DNA of 58,301 nucleotides, from positions 1 through 58,301 of the forward strand of contig NZ_JAAVLW010000015.1 of assembly GCF_013114835.1 (NCBI RefSeq). The letters are read 5' to 3'. Positions within the stretch are counted from its first letter, which is position 1, and every line of letters starts with the position of its first letter. This DNA is from Bradyrhizobium archetypum. GTDB taxonomy: Bacteria > Pseudomonadota > Alphaproteobacteria > Rhizobiales > Xanthobacteraceae. This document shows positions 50,213 through 57,418 of this stretch, piece after piece. The position numbers and the translations under genes were made by a program. The notes below the pieces were generated by a model. It searched no databases and was not told the DNA's origin. It saw nothing but the letters and a program-made list of their open reading frames with translations.

Positions 50213-51559
50213 TCACGGCTTGCTCGGATCGAACCGCTTTTCCAGGCCCTTCCAGCAATCGGCGTAGTCGTCCTGCAGCGTCGCCGTCGTCGCTGCATGC
50301 TGCGTGACCCGCTGCGGAAAGCGCGTTTCGAACATGAACGCCATGGTGCCGGTCAGCTTCACCGGCTTGAGCTCGCTAGTGCTGGCGTGATCGAATGCCT
50401 CTCGGTCGGGGCCGTGCGGCAGCATGCAGTTGTGCAGACTGATGCCGCCGGGGACGAAGCCCTGCGGCTTGGCGTCATAGACGCCATAGATCAGTCCCAT
50501 GAACTCGCTCATGATGTTCATGTGGTACCAAGGCGGACGGAAAGTATTCTCCGCAACTGCCCAGCGTTCCGGGAAAATCACAAAATCGATATTCGCGGTG
50601 CCGGCGGTTTCCGACGGCGAGGTCAGCACCGTGAAGATCGAGGGATCGGGATGGTCGAAGCTGATGGCGCCGACCGGCGAGAAGGTGCGCAGGTCGTATT
50701 TGTAGGGCGCGTAGTTGCCGTGCCAGGCCACCACGTCGATCGGCGAATGCGGCAGCGTGGTCTTGAACAGCGAGCCGCCCCATTTGACGTAAAGCTCGGT
50801 CGGCGTGTCCTTGTCCTCATAGCTGGCGACCGGTGTGAGGAAGTCGCGCGAATTGGCGAGGCAGTTGGCGCCGATCGGCCCGCGCTCCGGCAGCGTGAAG
50901 GCACCGCCGTAGTTTTCGCAGAGATAGCCGCGCGCCGGCCCGTTCGGAATCTCGATGCGGAATTTCACGCCGCGCGGGATCACCGCGATCTCGCCCGGCT
51001 CGATATCGATGCGGCCGAACTCGGTGACGAGGCGCAGATTGCCCTGCTGCGCCACGAACATCATCTCGCCATCGGCATTGTAGAAATGCTGATCGACCAT
51101 CGATTTGGTGATGAGATAGACATGGGCGGCCATGCCCGCTTGCGTGTTGGCGTCGCCCGCGGTCGTCATGGTCTGCACGCCCTGCAGGAAGGTCACCTCC
51201 TCCTTCGGGATCGGGGCTGGATCCCAGCGGAGCTGCGCGATCGGCAAGTCATACTCGTGGCACGGCGCGGTGCGCCACAGCCCGGCATCGACCTTTTCAA
51301 ACCGACCGGAATGTTTCACCGAGGGGCGGATGCGATAGAGCCAGGAGCGCTCGTTGCTGCCGCGCGGCGCAGTGAAGGGCGAGCCGGACAATTGCTCGGC
51401 ATAGAGCCCGTAGGCGCAGCGCTGCGGCGAGTTGCGTCCGATCGGCAGCGCGCCGGGCAGTGCCTCGGTCTCAAAGCTGTTGCCGAAACCGGACATGTAG
51501 CCCGGGGTAATCTGCGCGGTGCTGCGAACGATCTGATCAGGCGAGGTATTGATATTCAT
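50213..51559 (-). CDS. hmgA: Homogentisate 1,2-dioxygenase
   Basis: Non-heme iron ring-cleaving dioxygenase of 448 residues that opens homogentisate to maleylacetoacetate. Family segments are YMSGFGNSFETEALPGALP at the N-terminus, the cupin region with VVAWHGNYAPYKYDL, and the iron-site region RPPWYHMNIMSEFMGLI plus LHNCMLPHGPD with the conserved His and Glu. ATG 51559 is chosen because GGAGG lies 6 bases upstream; ATG 51565 leaves no spacing. It begins 3 bp after the metallo-hydrolase stop. A maleylacetoacetate isomerase gene is absent from this cluster. Confidence 0.96.
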   Translation of the reverse strand: MNINTSPDQIVRSTAQITPGYMSGFGNSFETEALPGALPIGRNSPQRCAYGLYAEQLSGSPFTAPRGSNERSWLYRIRPSVKHSGRFEKVDAGLWRTAPCHEYDLPIAQLRWDPAPIPKEEVTFLQGVQTMTTAGDANTQAGMAAHVYLITKSMVDQHFYNADGEMMFVAQQGNLRLVTEFGRIDIEPGEIAVIPRGVKFRIEIPNGPARGYLCENYGGAFTLPERGPIGANCLANSRDFLTPVASYEDKDTPTELYVKWGGSLFKTTLPHSPIDVVAWHGNYAPYKYDLRTFSPVGAISFDHPDPSIFTVLTSPSETAGTANIDFVIFPERWAVAENTFRPPWYHMNIMSEFMGLIYGVYDAKPQGFVPGGISLHNCMLPHGPDREAFDHASTSELKPVKLTGTMAFMFETRFPQRVTQHAATTATLQDDYADCWKGLEKRFDPSKP

Positions 51560-51561
51560 GG

Positions 51562-52518
51562 TCATCCTCCTCCTTGCAGCGCGGCCCACATTTCCTGGTC
51601 GCGCTTGTCGGTCCAGATCACGGGATCGTCGATCCCCGATGCTTCATCGTAGGCGCGCGAGACGTTGAACGGCAGGCAGTGCTCATAGATGGCGAAGTTG
51701 GAAAACTTGGGATCCATCACCTCGCGGGTTGCGGCAAACGTCTCTTTCAACGTGCGGCCCTTGGCGACCGAGCTTTCCGCTGCGCCATAAAGCGTGGTGA
51801 CGAAGTCGCGCGTCATCGCGATGGCGTCGCGCCCGGTCGAAAGACCCTTAAGCGCATCGCCACGGCCCGGCGCGATTGCCTTCGGATTGAAGGCGCGGAT
51901 TTCATTCAGCGTGGCCGGCCATTCGCGCAAATGCGCATCACCGCAATAGCAGGCCGAGTGATATTCGATGAGATCGCCGGAGAACATGACTTCGGCATCC
52001 GGCACCCAGGCGACGATGTCGCCGGACGTATGGCCCGCGCCGAGCTGCATCAGCCGCACCTCGCGCTTGCCCAGAAAAATCGACATCTCGCCTTCGAAGG
52101 TCAGCGTCGGCCAGGTCAGGCCGGGAATGCTCTCGGCATCCTGGAACAGGCGCGGGAACCGGCCGTATTCGGAATCCCAATCCTGCTGGCCGCGTTCCTC
52201 GATCAGCCGATAGGTTTCGGATGACGCCACGATACCTTGCGCCTTGTAGGCAGAGGCGCCGAGCACGCGCACCGCGTGGTAATGCGACAGCACGACATAT
52301 TTGATCGGCTTGTCAGTGACGGTCCGAACGCGCTCGATCACCTTGTTCGCCATTGCCGGCGTTGCCTGGGCATCGAACACCAGGCAGCCGTCGTCACCGA
52401 CGATGACGGCAGAGTTCGGATCGCCTTCGGCAGTGAACGCGTAGAGATCAGTGCCGATTTCGGAGAAGGTGATCTTTTTCTCCGCCAGATCGGTGCTGGA
52501 CGCGAAACCTTTAGCCAT
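51562..52518 (-). CDS. MBL-fold protein of the homogentisate operon with an altered metal motif
   Basis: Metallo-beta-lactamase-fold protein of 318 residues. In place of the usual HxHxDH it has SHYHAVRVLGAS: the first two His remain, but Asp and the following His are replaced by Val and Arg. Further putative ligands, the His of GAGHTSGD and the Asp of MFSGDLIEYHS, are kept. So one metal site may survive while the Asp/His site is lost. It could bind a single metal or have a non-hydrolytic role. It lies between the DUF2783 gene and hmgA, 3 bp from the latter. ATG 52518 is preferred over TTG 52521. The substrate is unknown, though operon position suggests an aromatic-pathway ester or thioester. 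Confidence 0.85.
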   Translation of the reverse strand: MAKGFASSTDLAEKKITFSEIGTDLYAFTAEGDPNSAVIVGDDGCLVFDAQATPAMANKVIERVRTVTDKPIKYVVLSHYHAVRVLGASAYKAQGIVASSETYRLIEERGQQDWDSEYGRFPRLFQDAESIPGLTWPTLTFEGEMSIFLGKREVRLMQLGAGHTSGDIVAWVPDAEVMFSGDLIEYHSACYCGDAHLREWPATLNEIRAFNPKAIAPGRGDALKGLSTGRDAIAMTRDFVTTLYGAAESSVAKGRTLKETFAATREVMDPKFSNFAIYEHCLPFNVSRAYDEASGIDDPVIWTDKRDQEMWAALQGGG

Positions 52519-52551
52519 CAATTCGATTCCTGACTTCGTTCGAGAAGTGAA

Positions 52552-52782
52552 CTATTGCTGCTGTTGTTGCTGTTGCCGCTGGCTCGTATCGAGCATGCGC
52601 CGGGCAGCAAGGGCAATCGCTTCCTTCAGCACATCGAGGTCGCCGATGTGATTGGCAAGAATGAGAACCAGCGCCGCATCAAGATCGGCACTTTGTTCGT
52701 CGTTCAGCCCACGATGCGCCTCGACGATGGCGCGAAACGCGTCGTCAGGCTTGGCAAAATTCGAACGTGTCGATAGCGCCAT
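52552..52782 (-). CDS. DUF2783 small protein with a poly-Gln tail, possible hydroxylase partner
   Basis: Protein of 76 residues. Residues 8-65 are helical (DDAFRAIVEAHRGLNDEQSADLD region and LILANHIGDLDVLKEAIALA), matching DUF2783. The chain ends in RQ followed by six or seven Gln coded by CAG/CAA triplets, which is a local trinucleotide repeat. ATG 52782 has GAGG 7 bases upstream. It follows the flavin hydroxylase by 9 bp. In Pseudomonas the 3-hydroxyphenylacetate 6-hydroxylase MhaA works with a small coupling protein, MhaB; this gene has the right size and position to be its counterpart, but that is inference. Confidence 0.75.
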   Translation of the reverse strand: MALSTRSNFAKPDDAFRAIVEAHRGLNDEQSADLDAALVLILANHIGDLDVLKEAIALAARRMLDTSQRQQQQQQQ

Positions 52783-52791
52783 GACGAAACC

Positions 52792-54417
52792 TCAGTTGTG
52801 GCCGGCAGCACGCGCGAGCGCGGCGTCGAGCGCCGCCCGGGTCGGGTGGCGGAAGCGCGCCGCGACATAGCCGTCGGGACGCAACAAATAGGCGGCGCCG
52901 GGTTCGGCGTCGTAACGCCTGGCAGCAAGACCGGTAGGATCGGCAAACCCGCCCTCAAGGCCACCCTTGCCGCCGATCCGGATCGTGCCCAATCCGTCCG
53001 GCAGCTCCGGCGCAGCACCATTGCTAAACTCCAGCAAGGCGAAGCTCGTTCCGGCGCCGATGAAGGCATCGGTGAGATACATCGGTTCGCCGCGCGCGCC
53101 CGCCACCGGCGCGTCCGGCATCGAGGCGCCGGGGCGCGGGCCGCCGTGCCAGGAATCGGCATCAGCGGTCGAAAGTGGCGTGTCGTAGACCGAGGGCGTC
53201 GAGAGGCGCCCGCCATTCACCATGCGTTTGCCGAACTCGGTTTCCCTGGCGAGCGACAGCACCGCCTTGCGCAGCCGCGCCTCCTGGTGCGAGTTCGGCG
53301 CCATGAAGTCGGTCGAGCGGGTGGATTCGCGGATGTTCTCGTCGGCCGCGGCGCTGCGCTCGATGTGATAGCTTTCGAGCAGCGCTTGGGGCGAGGTTCC
53401 CCGCAGCACGCGATCGAGCTTCCATGCCAGATTCTCGGCATCCTCGAGCCCGGAATTGGCACCACGCGCGCCGAACGGCGAGACCTGATGCGCGGCATCG
53501 CCGGCAAAGATCACCCGGCCGTGGATGAACTTGTTCATCCGCCGGCACTGGAATTTGTACAGCGAAATCCATTCGAAATCGAACTTGTCATGCCCGAGCA
53601 TGCGGGCGATGCGCGGCCGCACGTTCTCCGGCAGCTTTTCGACCGCGGGATCGGCGAGGCGATTGAGCTGCAGATCGATCCGCCAGATATCGTCGGGCTG
53701 CTTATGCAGAAGCGCGGAGCGTCCGGCATGGAACGGCGGATCGAACCAGAACCAGCGCTCGGTCGGAAATGCCGCCGTCATCTTGACGTCGGCGATCAGG
53801 AACTGGTCCTCGAACACCTGGCCCGTAAATTCCGCGCCGACCATTTGCCGGAGTGAGGAGCGGGCGCCGTCGCAGGCGACGACATATTGCGCGGCCAGCC
53901 GATAGGGACCATCAGGCGTCTGGATCGTCAGCACCACGTGGTCGTTGTGCGGCTCAAGGCCGGTCACCTTGTTGCGCCAGCGCAGGTCCACGGCGGGCAG
54001 TTCCTCGACGCGATCGACCAGATAGGCTTCCGCATAGAATTGCTGCAGGTTGATGAAGGCCGGCCGCTTGTGGCCCTCCTCCGGCAACAGGTTGAACTGA
54101 TAGAGCAGGGAATCGCCGTGAAAGATCTTGCCGACGCTCCACACCACGCCCTTGTCGACCATGCGCTGACCGATGCCGAGCCGATCCCAGAATTCGAGCG
54201 AGCGTTTGGAGAAGCAGATCGCCCGCGATCCCTCGCCGATCCGGTCGGCGTCATCGAGCAGCACCACCGACTGCCCGCGCTGCGCCAGATCGATCGCCAG
54301 CGAAAGCCCCACCGGTCCGGCGCCGACCACGACAATCGCATGCTCCGCAATGTTCGCAGCGCCCCGATCCTGGTCGGGGTGGCGGCGATAGCCGAACTGG
54401 GTTTTAGTCAGCGCCAT
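52792..54417 (-). CDS. FAD-dependent aromatic hydroxylase, MhpA/MhaA-like
   Basis: Class A flavin monooxygenase of 541 residues from ATG 54417. FAD-binding motifs are VVVGAGPVGLSLAIDLAQRG (GxGxxG), a CDGARSSLR (DG motif) and GRVIFAGDAAHQVSPFGARG (GD motif). A C-terminal thioredoxin-like domain (about 400-541) is as in MhpA and PheA. It leads the operon with DUF2783, MBL protein, hmgA and fahA, so a product feeding homogentisate is likely; 3-hydroxyphenylacetate 6-hydroxylation, as done by MhaA, is the best candidate, but other phenols cannot be excluded. TTG 54441 is an alternative start. It is divergent from a MarR regulator. Confidence 0.88.
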   Translation of the reverse strand: MALTKTQFGYRRHPDQDRGAANIAEHAIVVVGAGPVGLSLAIDLAQRGQSVVLLDDADRIGEGSRAICFSKRSLEFWDRLGIGQRMVDKGVVWSVGKIFHGDSLLYQFNLLPEEGHKRPAFINLQQFYAEAYLVDRVEELPAVDLRWRNKVTGLEPHNDHVVLTIQTPDGPYRLAAQYVVACDGARSSLRQMVGAEFTGQVFEDQFLIADVKMTAAFPTERWFWFDPPFHAGRSALLHKQPDDIWRIDLQLNRLADPAVEKLPENVRPRIARMLGHDKFDFEWISLYKFQCRRMNKFIHGRVIFAGDAAHQVSPFGARGANSGLEDAENLAWKLDRVLRGTSPQALLESYHIERSAAADENIRESTRSTDFMAPNSHQEARLRKAVLSLARETEFGKRMVNGGRLSTPSVYDTPLSTADADSWHGGPRPGASMPDAPVAGARGEPMYLTDAFIGAGTSFALLEFSNGAAPELPDGLGTIRIGGKGGLEGGFADPTGLAARRYDAEPGAAYLLRPDGYVAARFRHPTRAALDAALARAAGHN

Positions 54418-54461
54418 GCGGCTTAACCGGTGACTAGCCAAGGGCTCGGGGCCCTGCTAAA

Positions 54462-54481
54462 TTAGTCTCACTTGCAACTAT
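54462..54481. promoter_or_regulatory. Candidate MarR operator in the divergent promoter
   Basis: TTAGTCTCACTTGCAACTAT lies between the flavin hydroxylase operon and the MarR gene. TTAGT and ACTAT are imperfect inverted arms (4 of 5) around a core containing TTGCAA, the form common to MarR-family sites of aromatic catabolic genes (ATAGTTGCA-type palindromes). Direct evidence is limited to this symmetry and position. Confidence 0.35.
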
Positions 54482-54527
54482 CTTAACCCCCGGGCCGGGT
54501 CGAGTGCAACTCAAATCGAGGCGATTC

Positions 54528-55067
54528 TTGCCAAAGGCGACGTCAGGCGAAATAGCTGCCCTTCCGCGGGAAGAGAGTGCGCCGAAGAAAGCGGCGCGGC
54601 TCGACCTCTTCAGATTCATGCCATTTCGGCTGAACCGGCTGGCGGCGGAAGTCAGTTCCGCGCTCTCGGCCGAATATGCGACCCGCTACGGGCTCGACAT
54701 TCCGGAATGGCGTGTGCTGGCGACCCTCGGCTTCCGCCATGAGCCCTGCAGTGCGCAATACGTCGCCGATTGCACGCGCACCCACAAATCCACCATCAGC
54801 CGCGCCGTCACCTCGCTGATGAAGCGGCAGATCATCGAGCGCGTCGAGAACGAGGACGATCGCCGCGAATTCCGCCTGCGCCTCACCGGCGAGGGCGCCG
54901 CGCTCTATGAGGAGCTGATCCCGCGTCTGTTGCGCCGGGAGCAGGAGATATTGTCCTGTCTTTCCGCGCAGGAGCGCAGGGATCTTGGACGGCTGCTCGG
55001 CAAGATCGAGGCAAGCCTTGAACTGGTGCAGACCAGCGAAGAGGCCGACGCGAAGGAGGCGTATTAG
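54528..55067 (+). CDS. MarR-family regulator of the aromatic operon (inferred)
   Basis: Winged-helix regulator of about 179 residues. The DNA-binding part is visible in RLDLFRFMPFRLNRLAAEVS, YGLDIPEWRVLATLG, RTHKSTISRAVTSLMKRQII, and the wing ENEDDRREFRLRLTGEG. I prefer TTG 54528, with GAGG 6 bases upstream, over GTG 54504, which has no good site; both are in frame. It is divergent from the hydroxylase-hmgA-fahA operon, so it is the probable local regulator, analogous to MarR- or IclR-type HmgR control elsewhere. The start is uncertain; the family is not. Confidence 0.85.
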   Translation: MPKATSGEIAALPREESAPKKAARLDLFRFMPFRLNRLAAEVSSALSAEYATRYGLDIPEWRVLATLGFRHEPCSAQYVADCTRTHKSTISRAVTSLMKRQIIERVENEDDRREFRLRLTGEGAALYEELIPRLLRREQEILSCLSAQERRDLGRLLGKIEASLELVQTSEEADAKEAY

Positions 55068-55074
55068 TTTCGTT

Positions 55075-55197
55075 GTCGTTCCGGGGCGATGCGAAGCATC
55101 GAACTATGTGCGCAATTGCGCACCTGAGAATCTCGAGATTTCCCGATGCGCAATTGCGCATCTGAGGTCTGGTCCTTCGGACCATCCCGGAATGACG
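55075..55197. repeat. Dispersed palindromic repeat, family D copy 3 (mosaic)
   Basis: About 123 bp between convergent genes, bounded by GTCGTTCCGGGGCGATGCG at the left and CATCCCGGAATGACGAC at the right. Inside are TGCGCAATTGCGCA, present twice, AATCTCGAGATT, and TGGTCCTTCGGACCA. The last two modules are shared with the copy at 50126-50203, where their order differs. It is the most composite element in the window. Confidence 0.75.
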
Positions 55198-55201
55198 ACG
55201 T

Positions 55202-56083
55202 TCACAACCGATCAATATGCTTTGCGATGACGGGGAAATAACTATCGCCCGATCCGGCATCGATCGCTTCCTGCAGAATCGTTGCGACCAGCTCAGCGCC
55301 GCGGATTTTCAACCCGGCATCGGCCGCGAGCTCCAGCGCGTATGATAGATCCTTCAGCGCATATTTGGTCGAGAACGCGCGCTCCGGAAAATTGCCCGGC
55401 ACGATCGCCTTCATGCCGTGATTGCGCAGCGCAAAACTGTCGGCCGAGCCTTTTGAAAGCGTATCGAGCAGCAGCTTGGGATCAACGGCATTGTGTTTGG
55501 CGACGGCAACCGCTTCGGCCAGCGCATTGACGGTTTCGAACAGCACCATGTTGTTGAGAATCTTCGTCACCTGCCCGGCCCCGACCTCGCCACAATGGGT
55601 GACGTCGGTCGCAAAGCAGCGGATCAACGGCTCGATCTCAGCGTAAAGCGCCGGCGTTCCCCCGACCATGACGCTGAGCGTGCCGTCCTGTGCCGCCTGC
55701 CGCGTGCGCGCGATCGGCGCGTCGGCCCAGGCTGCGCCTTTTTCCTGCAACTGTTCGGCAAAGTCGCGGGTCTGGCTGACCGAGGATGTGCCGAGATCGA
55801 CGACGACCTGGCCGCTCCGGACGTTATTGAGAATGCCGTCGCCTTCGAACACCGCGCGAACATGCTTGGCGCTCGGCAGGCAGAGAAACAGCAGATCGCT
55901 CTGCTTGATCACATCGGCAACCGAGGCTGCGACGCCAGCGCCTTCCGCGCGCAGCCGCGCCAACGGCTCGGGCGACAGATCGAAGGCAAGCACGCGCTTG
56001 CCGCTCTTCTTCACGAGATTGCGGCAGATTGGCTCGCCCATCACGCCGAGGCCGATAAAGCCGATTGTCTTGTATTCCGACAT
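55202..56083 (-). CDS. Beta-hydroxyacid dehydrogenase family NAD(P)-dependent reductase
   Basis: Cytoplasmic reductase of 293 residues in the 3-hydroxyisobutyrate dehydrogenase family. The N-terminal Rossmann motif is GFIGLGVMGEPICRNLVK (GxGxxG), followed by LCLPSAKHVRAVF. The catalytic Lys is in GAGQVTKILNN near residue 172. The family substrate motif DAPVSGG is replaced by DAPIARTRQAAQDGT, which removes the usual Ser-Gly-Gly loop, so the substrate must differ from hydroxyisobutyrate. It starts 13 bp after the AHL-lactonase-like gene and is probably co-transcribed. It converges on the MarR gene. Confidence 0.85.
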   Translation of the reverse strand: MSEYKTIGFIGLGVMGEPICRNLVKKSGKRVLAFDLSPEPLARLRAEGAGVAASVADVIKQSDLLFLCLPSAKHVRAVFEGDGILNNVRSGQVVVDLGTSSVSQTRDFAEQLQEKGAAWADAPIARTRQAAQDGTLSVMVGGTPALYAEIEPLIRCFATDVTHCGEVGAGQVTKILNNMVLFETVNALAEAVAVAKHNAVDPKLLLDTLSKGSADSFALRNHGMKAIVPGNFPERAFSTKYALKDLSYALELAADAGLKIRGAELVATILQEAIDAGSGDSYFPVIAKHIDRL

Positions 56084-56095
56084 ATCCGGCTGCGC

Positions 56096-56902
56096 CTATT
56101 TTGCGAAGGAGCGTGACGGCGCCAGATGCAGCGCGAACGCATCGACCTTGTCGCTGGCGCGCGGATAGATCTCGCTCACGATTGGATCGTGGCCGGGGAT
56201 GAAACGGTCGGGATGGCCGGCCAGGCGCTCGACGGTTTCCCAGCCCTGCGCCATGTCGCCGACATTGTAGACGATTGGGAACGGGCTGCGCTTGTGCAGA
56301 TTGGCGTAATAATGTGCGGCGTCCGATGCCAGCACCACCGGCCCGCGTGCGGTTTCCACACGCACCACCTGCAGGCCGTCCGAATGGCCGCCAACGCGAT
56401 GCACCGTCACGCCGGGGGCGACCTCGCCTTCTCCGGAATGGAAGGTGACGCGCTCGCCATAGACATGGCGCACCATGGTTGTGACGTGCTCGACCGAAAA
56501 CGGATGCCGCAGCAGGCCGTTGCACATGCAGCGCCCGGTCGCGTAGCTCATTTCGCGCTCCTGCAGATGAAACCGCGCATTCGGGAAGCGATCGAGATTG
56601 CCGGCGTGGTCATAGTGCAGATGGGTGACGATCACGTCGCGAATCGCTTCGACGCCAACGCCAAAACCCGCCAGCGCGTCTACCGGATTGAGCGTGAGCT
56701 TGCGCGAACGCGCTTTCGCCTCCTCGGCGTTGAAGCCGGTATCGACCAAGATGTCGCGGCCGCCGCCCCGGATCAGCCAGACGAAATAATCGAGGTCCTG
56801 CGCTGTCGTCTCGTGCGGATCGGGCACCAGAAAATTCAGATGAGGGGTGCGGGGCGACATCGTCGCATAGCGCAGCGCATAGATTTCGTAGGCGTTTCCC
56901 AT
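56096..56902 (-). CDS. MBL-fold hydrolase of the N-acyl homoserine lactonase (AttM/AiiA) type
   Basis: Metallo-beta-lactamase-fold protein of 268 residues with complete HxHxDH: THLHYDHAGNLDRFP, plus the later His of VGGHSDG, the Asp of LASDAAHYYANL and the His of FIPGHDP. It resembles the two-zinc lactonases that open acyl-homoserine lactone signals (AttM, AiiA), including a Tyr near the site. Related enzymes act on other lactones, so quorum quenching is likely but not proven. ATG 56902 begins MGNAYEIYALRYA; no strong ribosome-binding site is seen. It precedes the beta-hydroxyacid dehydrogenase by 12 bp, so the two may handle a lactone or hydroxyacid together. Confidence 0.85.
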   Translation of the reverse strand: MGNAYEIYALRYATMSPRTPHLNFLVPDPHETTAQDLDYFVWLIRGGGRDILVDTGFNAEEAKARSRKLTLNPVDALAGFGVGVEAIRDVIVTHLHYDHAGNLDRFPNARFHLQEREMSYATGRCMCNGLLRHPFSVEHVTTMVRHVYGERVTFHSGEGEVAPGVTVHRVGGHSDGLQVVRVETARGPVVLASDAAHYYANLHKRSPFPIVYNVGDMAQGWETVERLAGHPDRFIPGHDPIVSEIYPRASDKVDAFALHLAPSRSFAK

Positions 56903-57418
56903 TGGTGTCACTTTGTTCTTTGTTGAATGCTGGATTGGCCGATCCCGGCACCAAGCCATTGTCATCCGCAAAGGTCAAACGCACTGCGCGAATGACAGCC
57001 GTGTGGCAGTGCCGGGCAGTATGTGAGAGGCGTCACATTCTGATTCGGTGGTCGTCACCCCCTTGAGCCTGATGATTTTCTGGTTGGATGAGTTGGTCGC
57101 AGACCCGTTTTACCTCTCCCGATTGCGGGGCGGCCATGGGCCGCCTATGCCTCCCTCAACCGGAAGAGGGAGCGGGAACCGCTGCGCCGGACCCAACCAC
57201 GGGGCAAGATTCGGCCGCGGGCCGAGGTTGGTTATTCCCCCTCCATCCGCGCGGCCTGGTCGCGGTGAATTGTCGCAATTAATGACGAGATCGCAATCAG
57301 TTGACGGGGGTGCAGAGCGGGTTTGATAATGCCGATACCGTAGAGTAAGGTCCCCCGCCGCGCGAGCTAGCATCGCTGCGATTTTGGCTGGTTTGCCGTG
57401 ATCTGGACTGCCATCATT
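56903..57418. other. Intergenic region before the caspase-like gene
   Basis: About 515 bp with no supported gene. It contains a CTCTCCCGATTGCGGGGCGG-type palindromic cluster at about 57115-57180 (Pro-rich frames there are shadows) and an AT-richer stretch at 57260-57330 that probably holds the promoter of the caspase-fold gene. Confidence 0.4.

Noticed and set aside
49721..51652. Plus-strand frame of 643 codons
   Set aside because: Antisense to fahA and hmgA, which are both unmistakable. No start signal and no domain.
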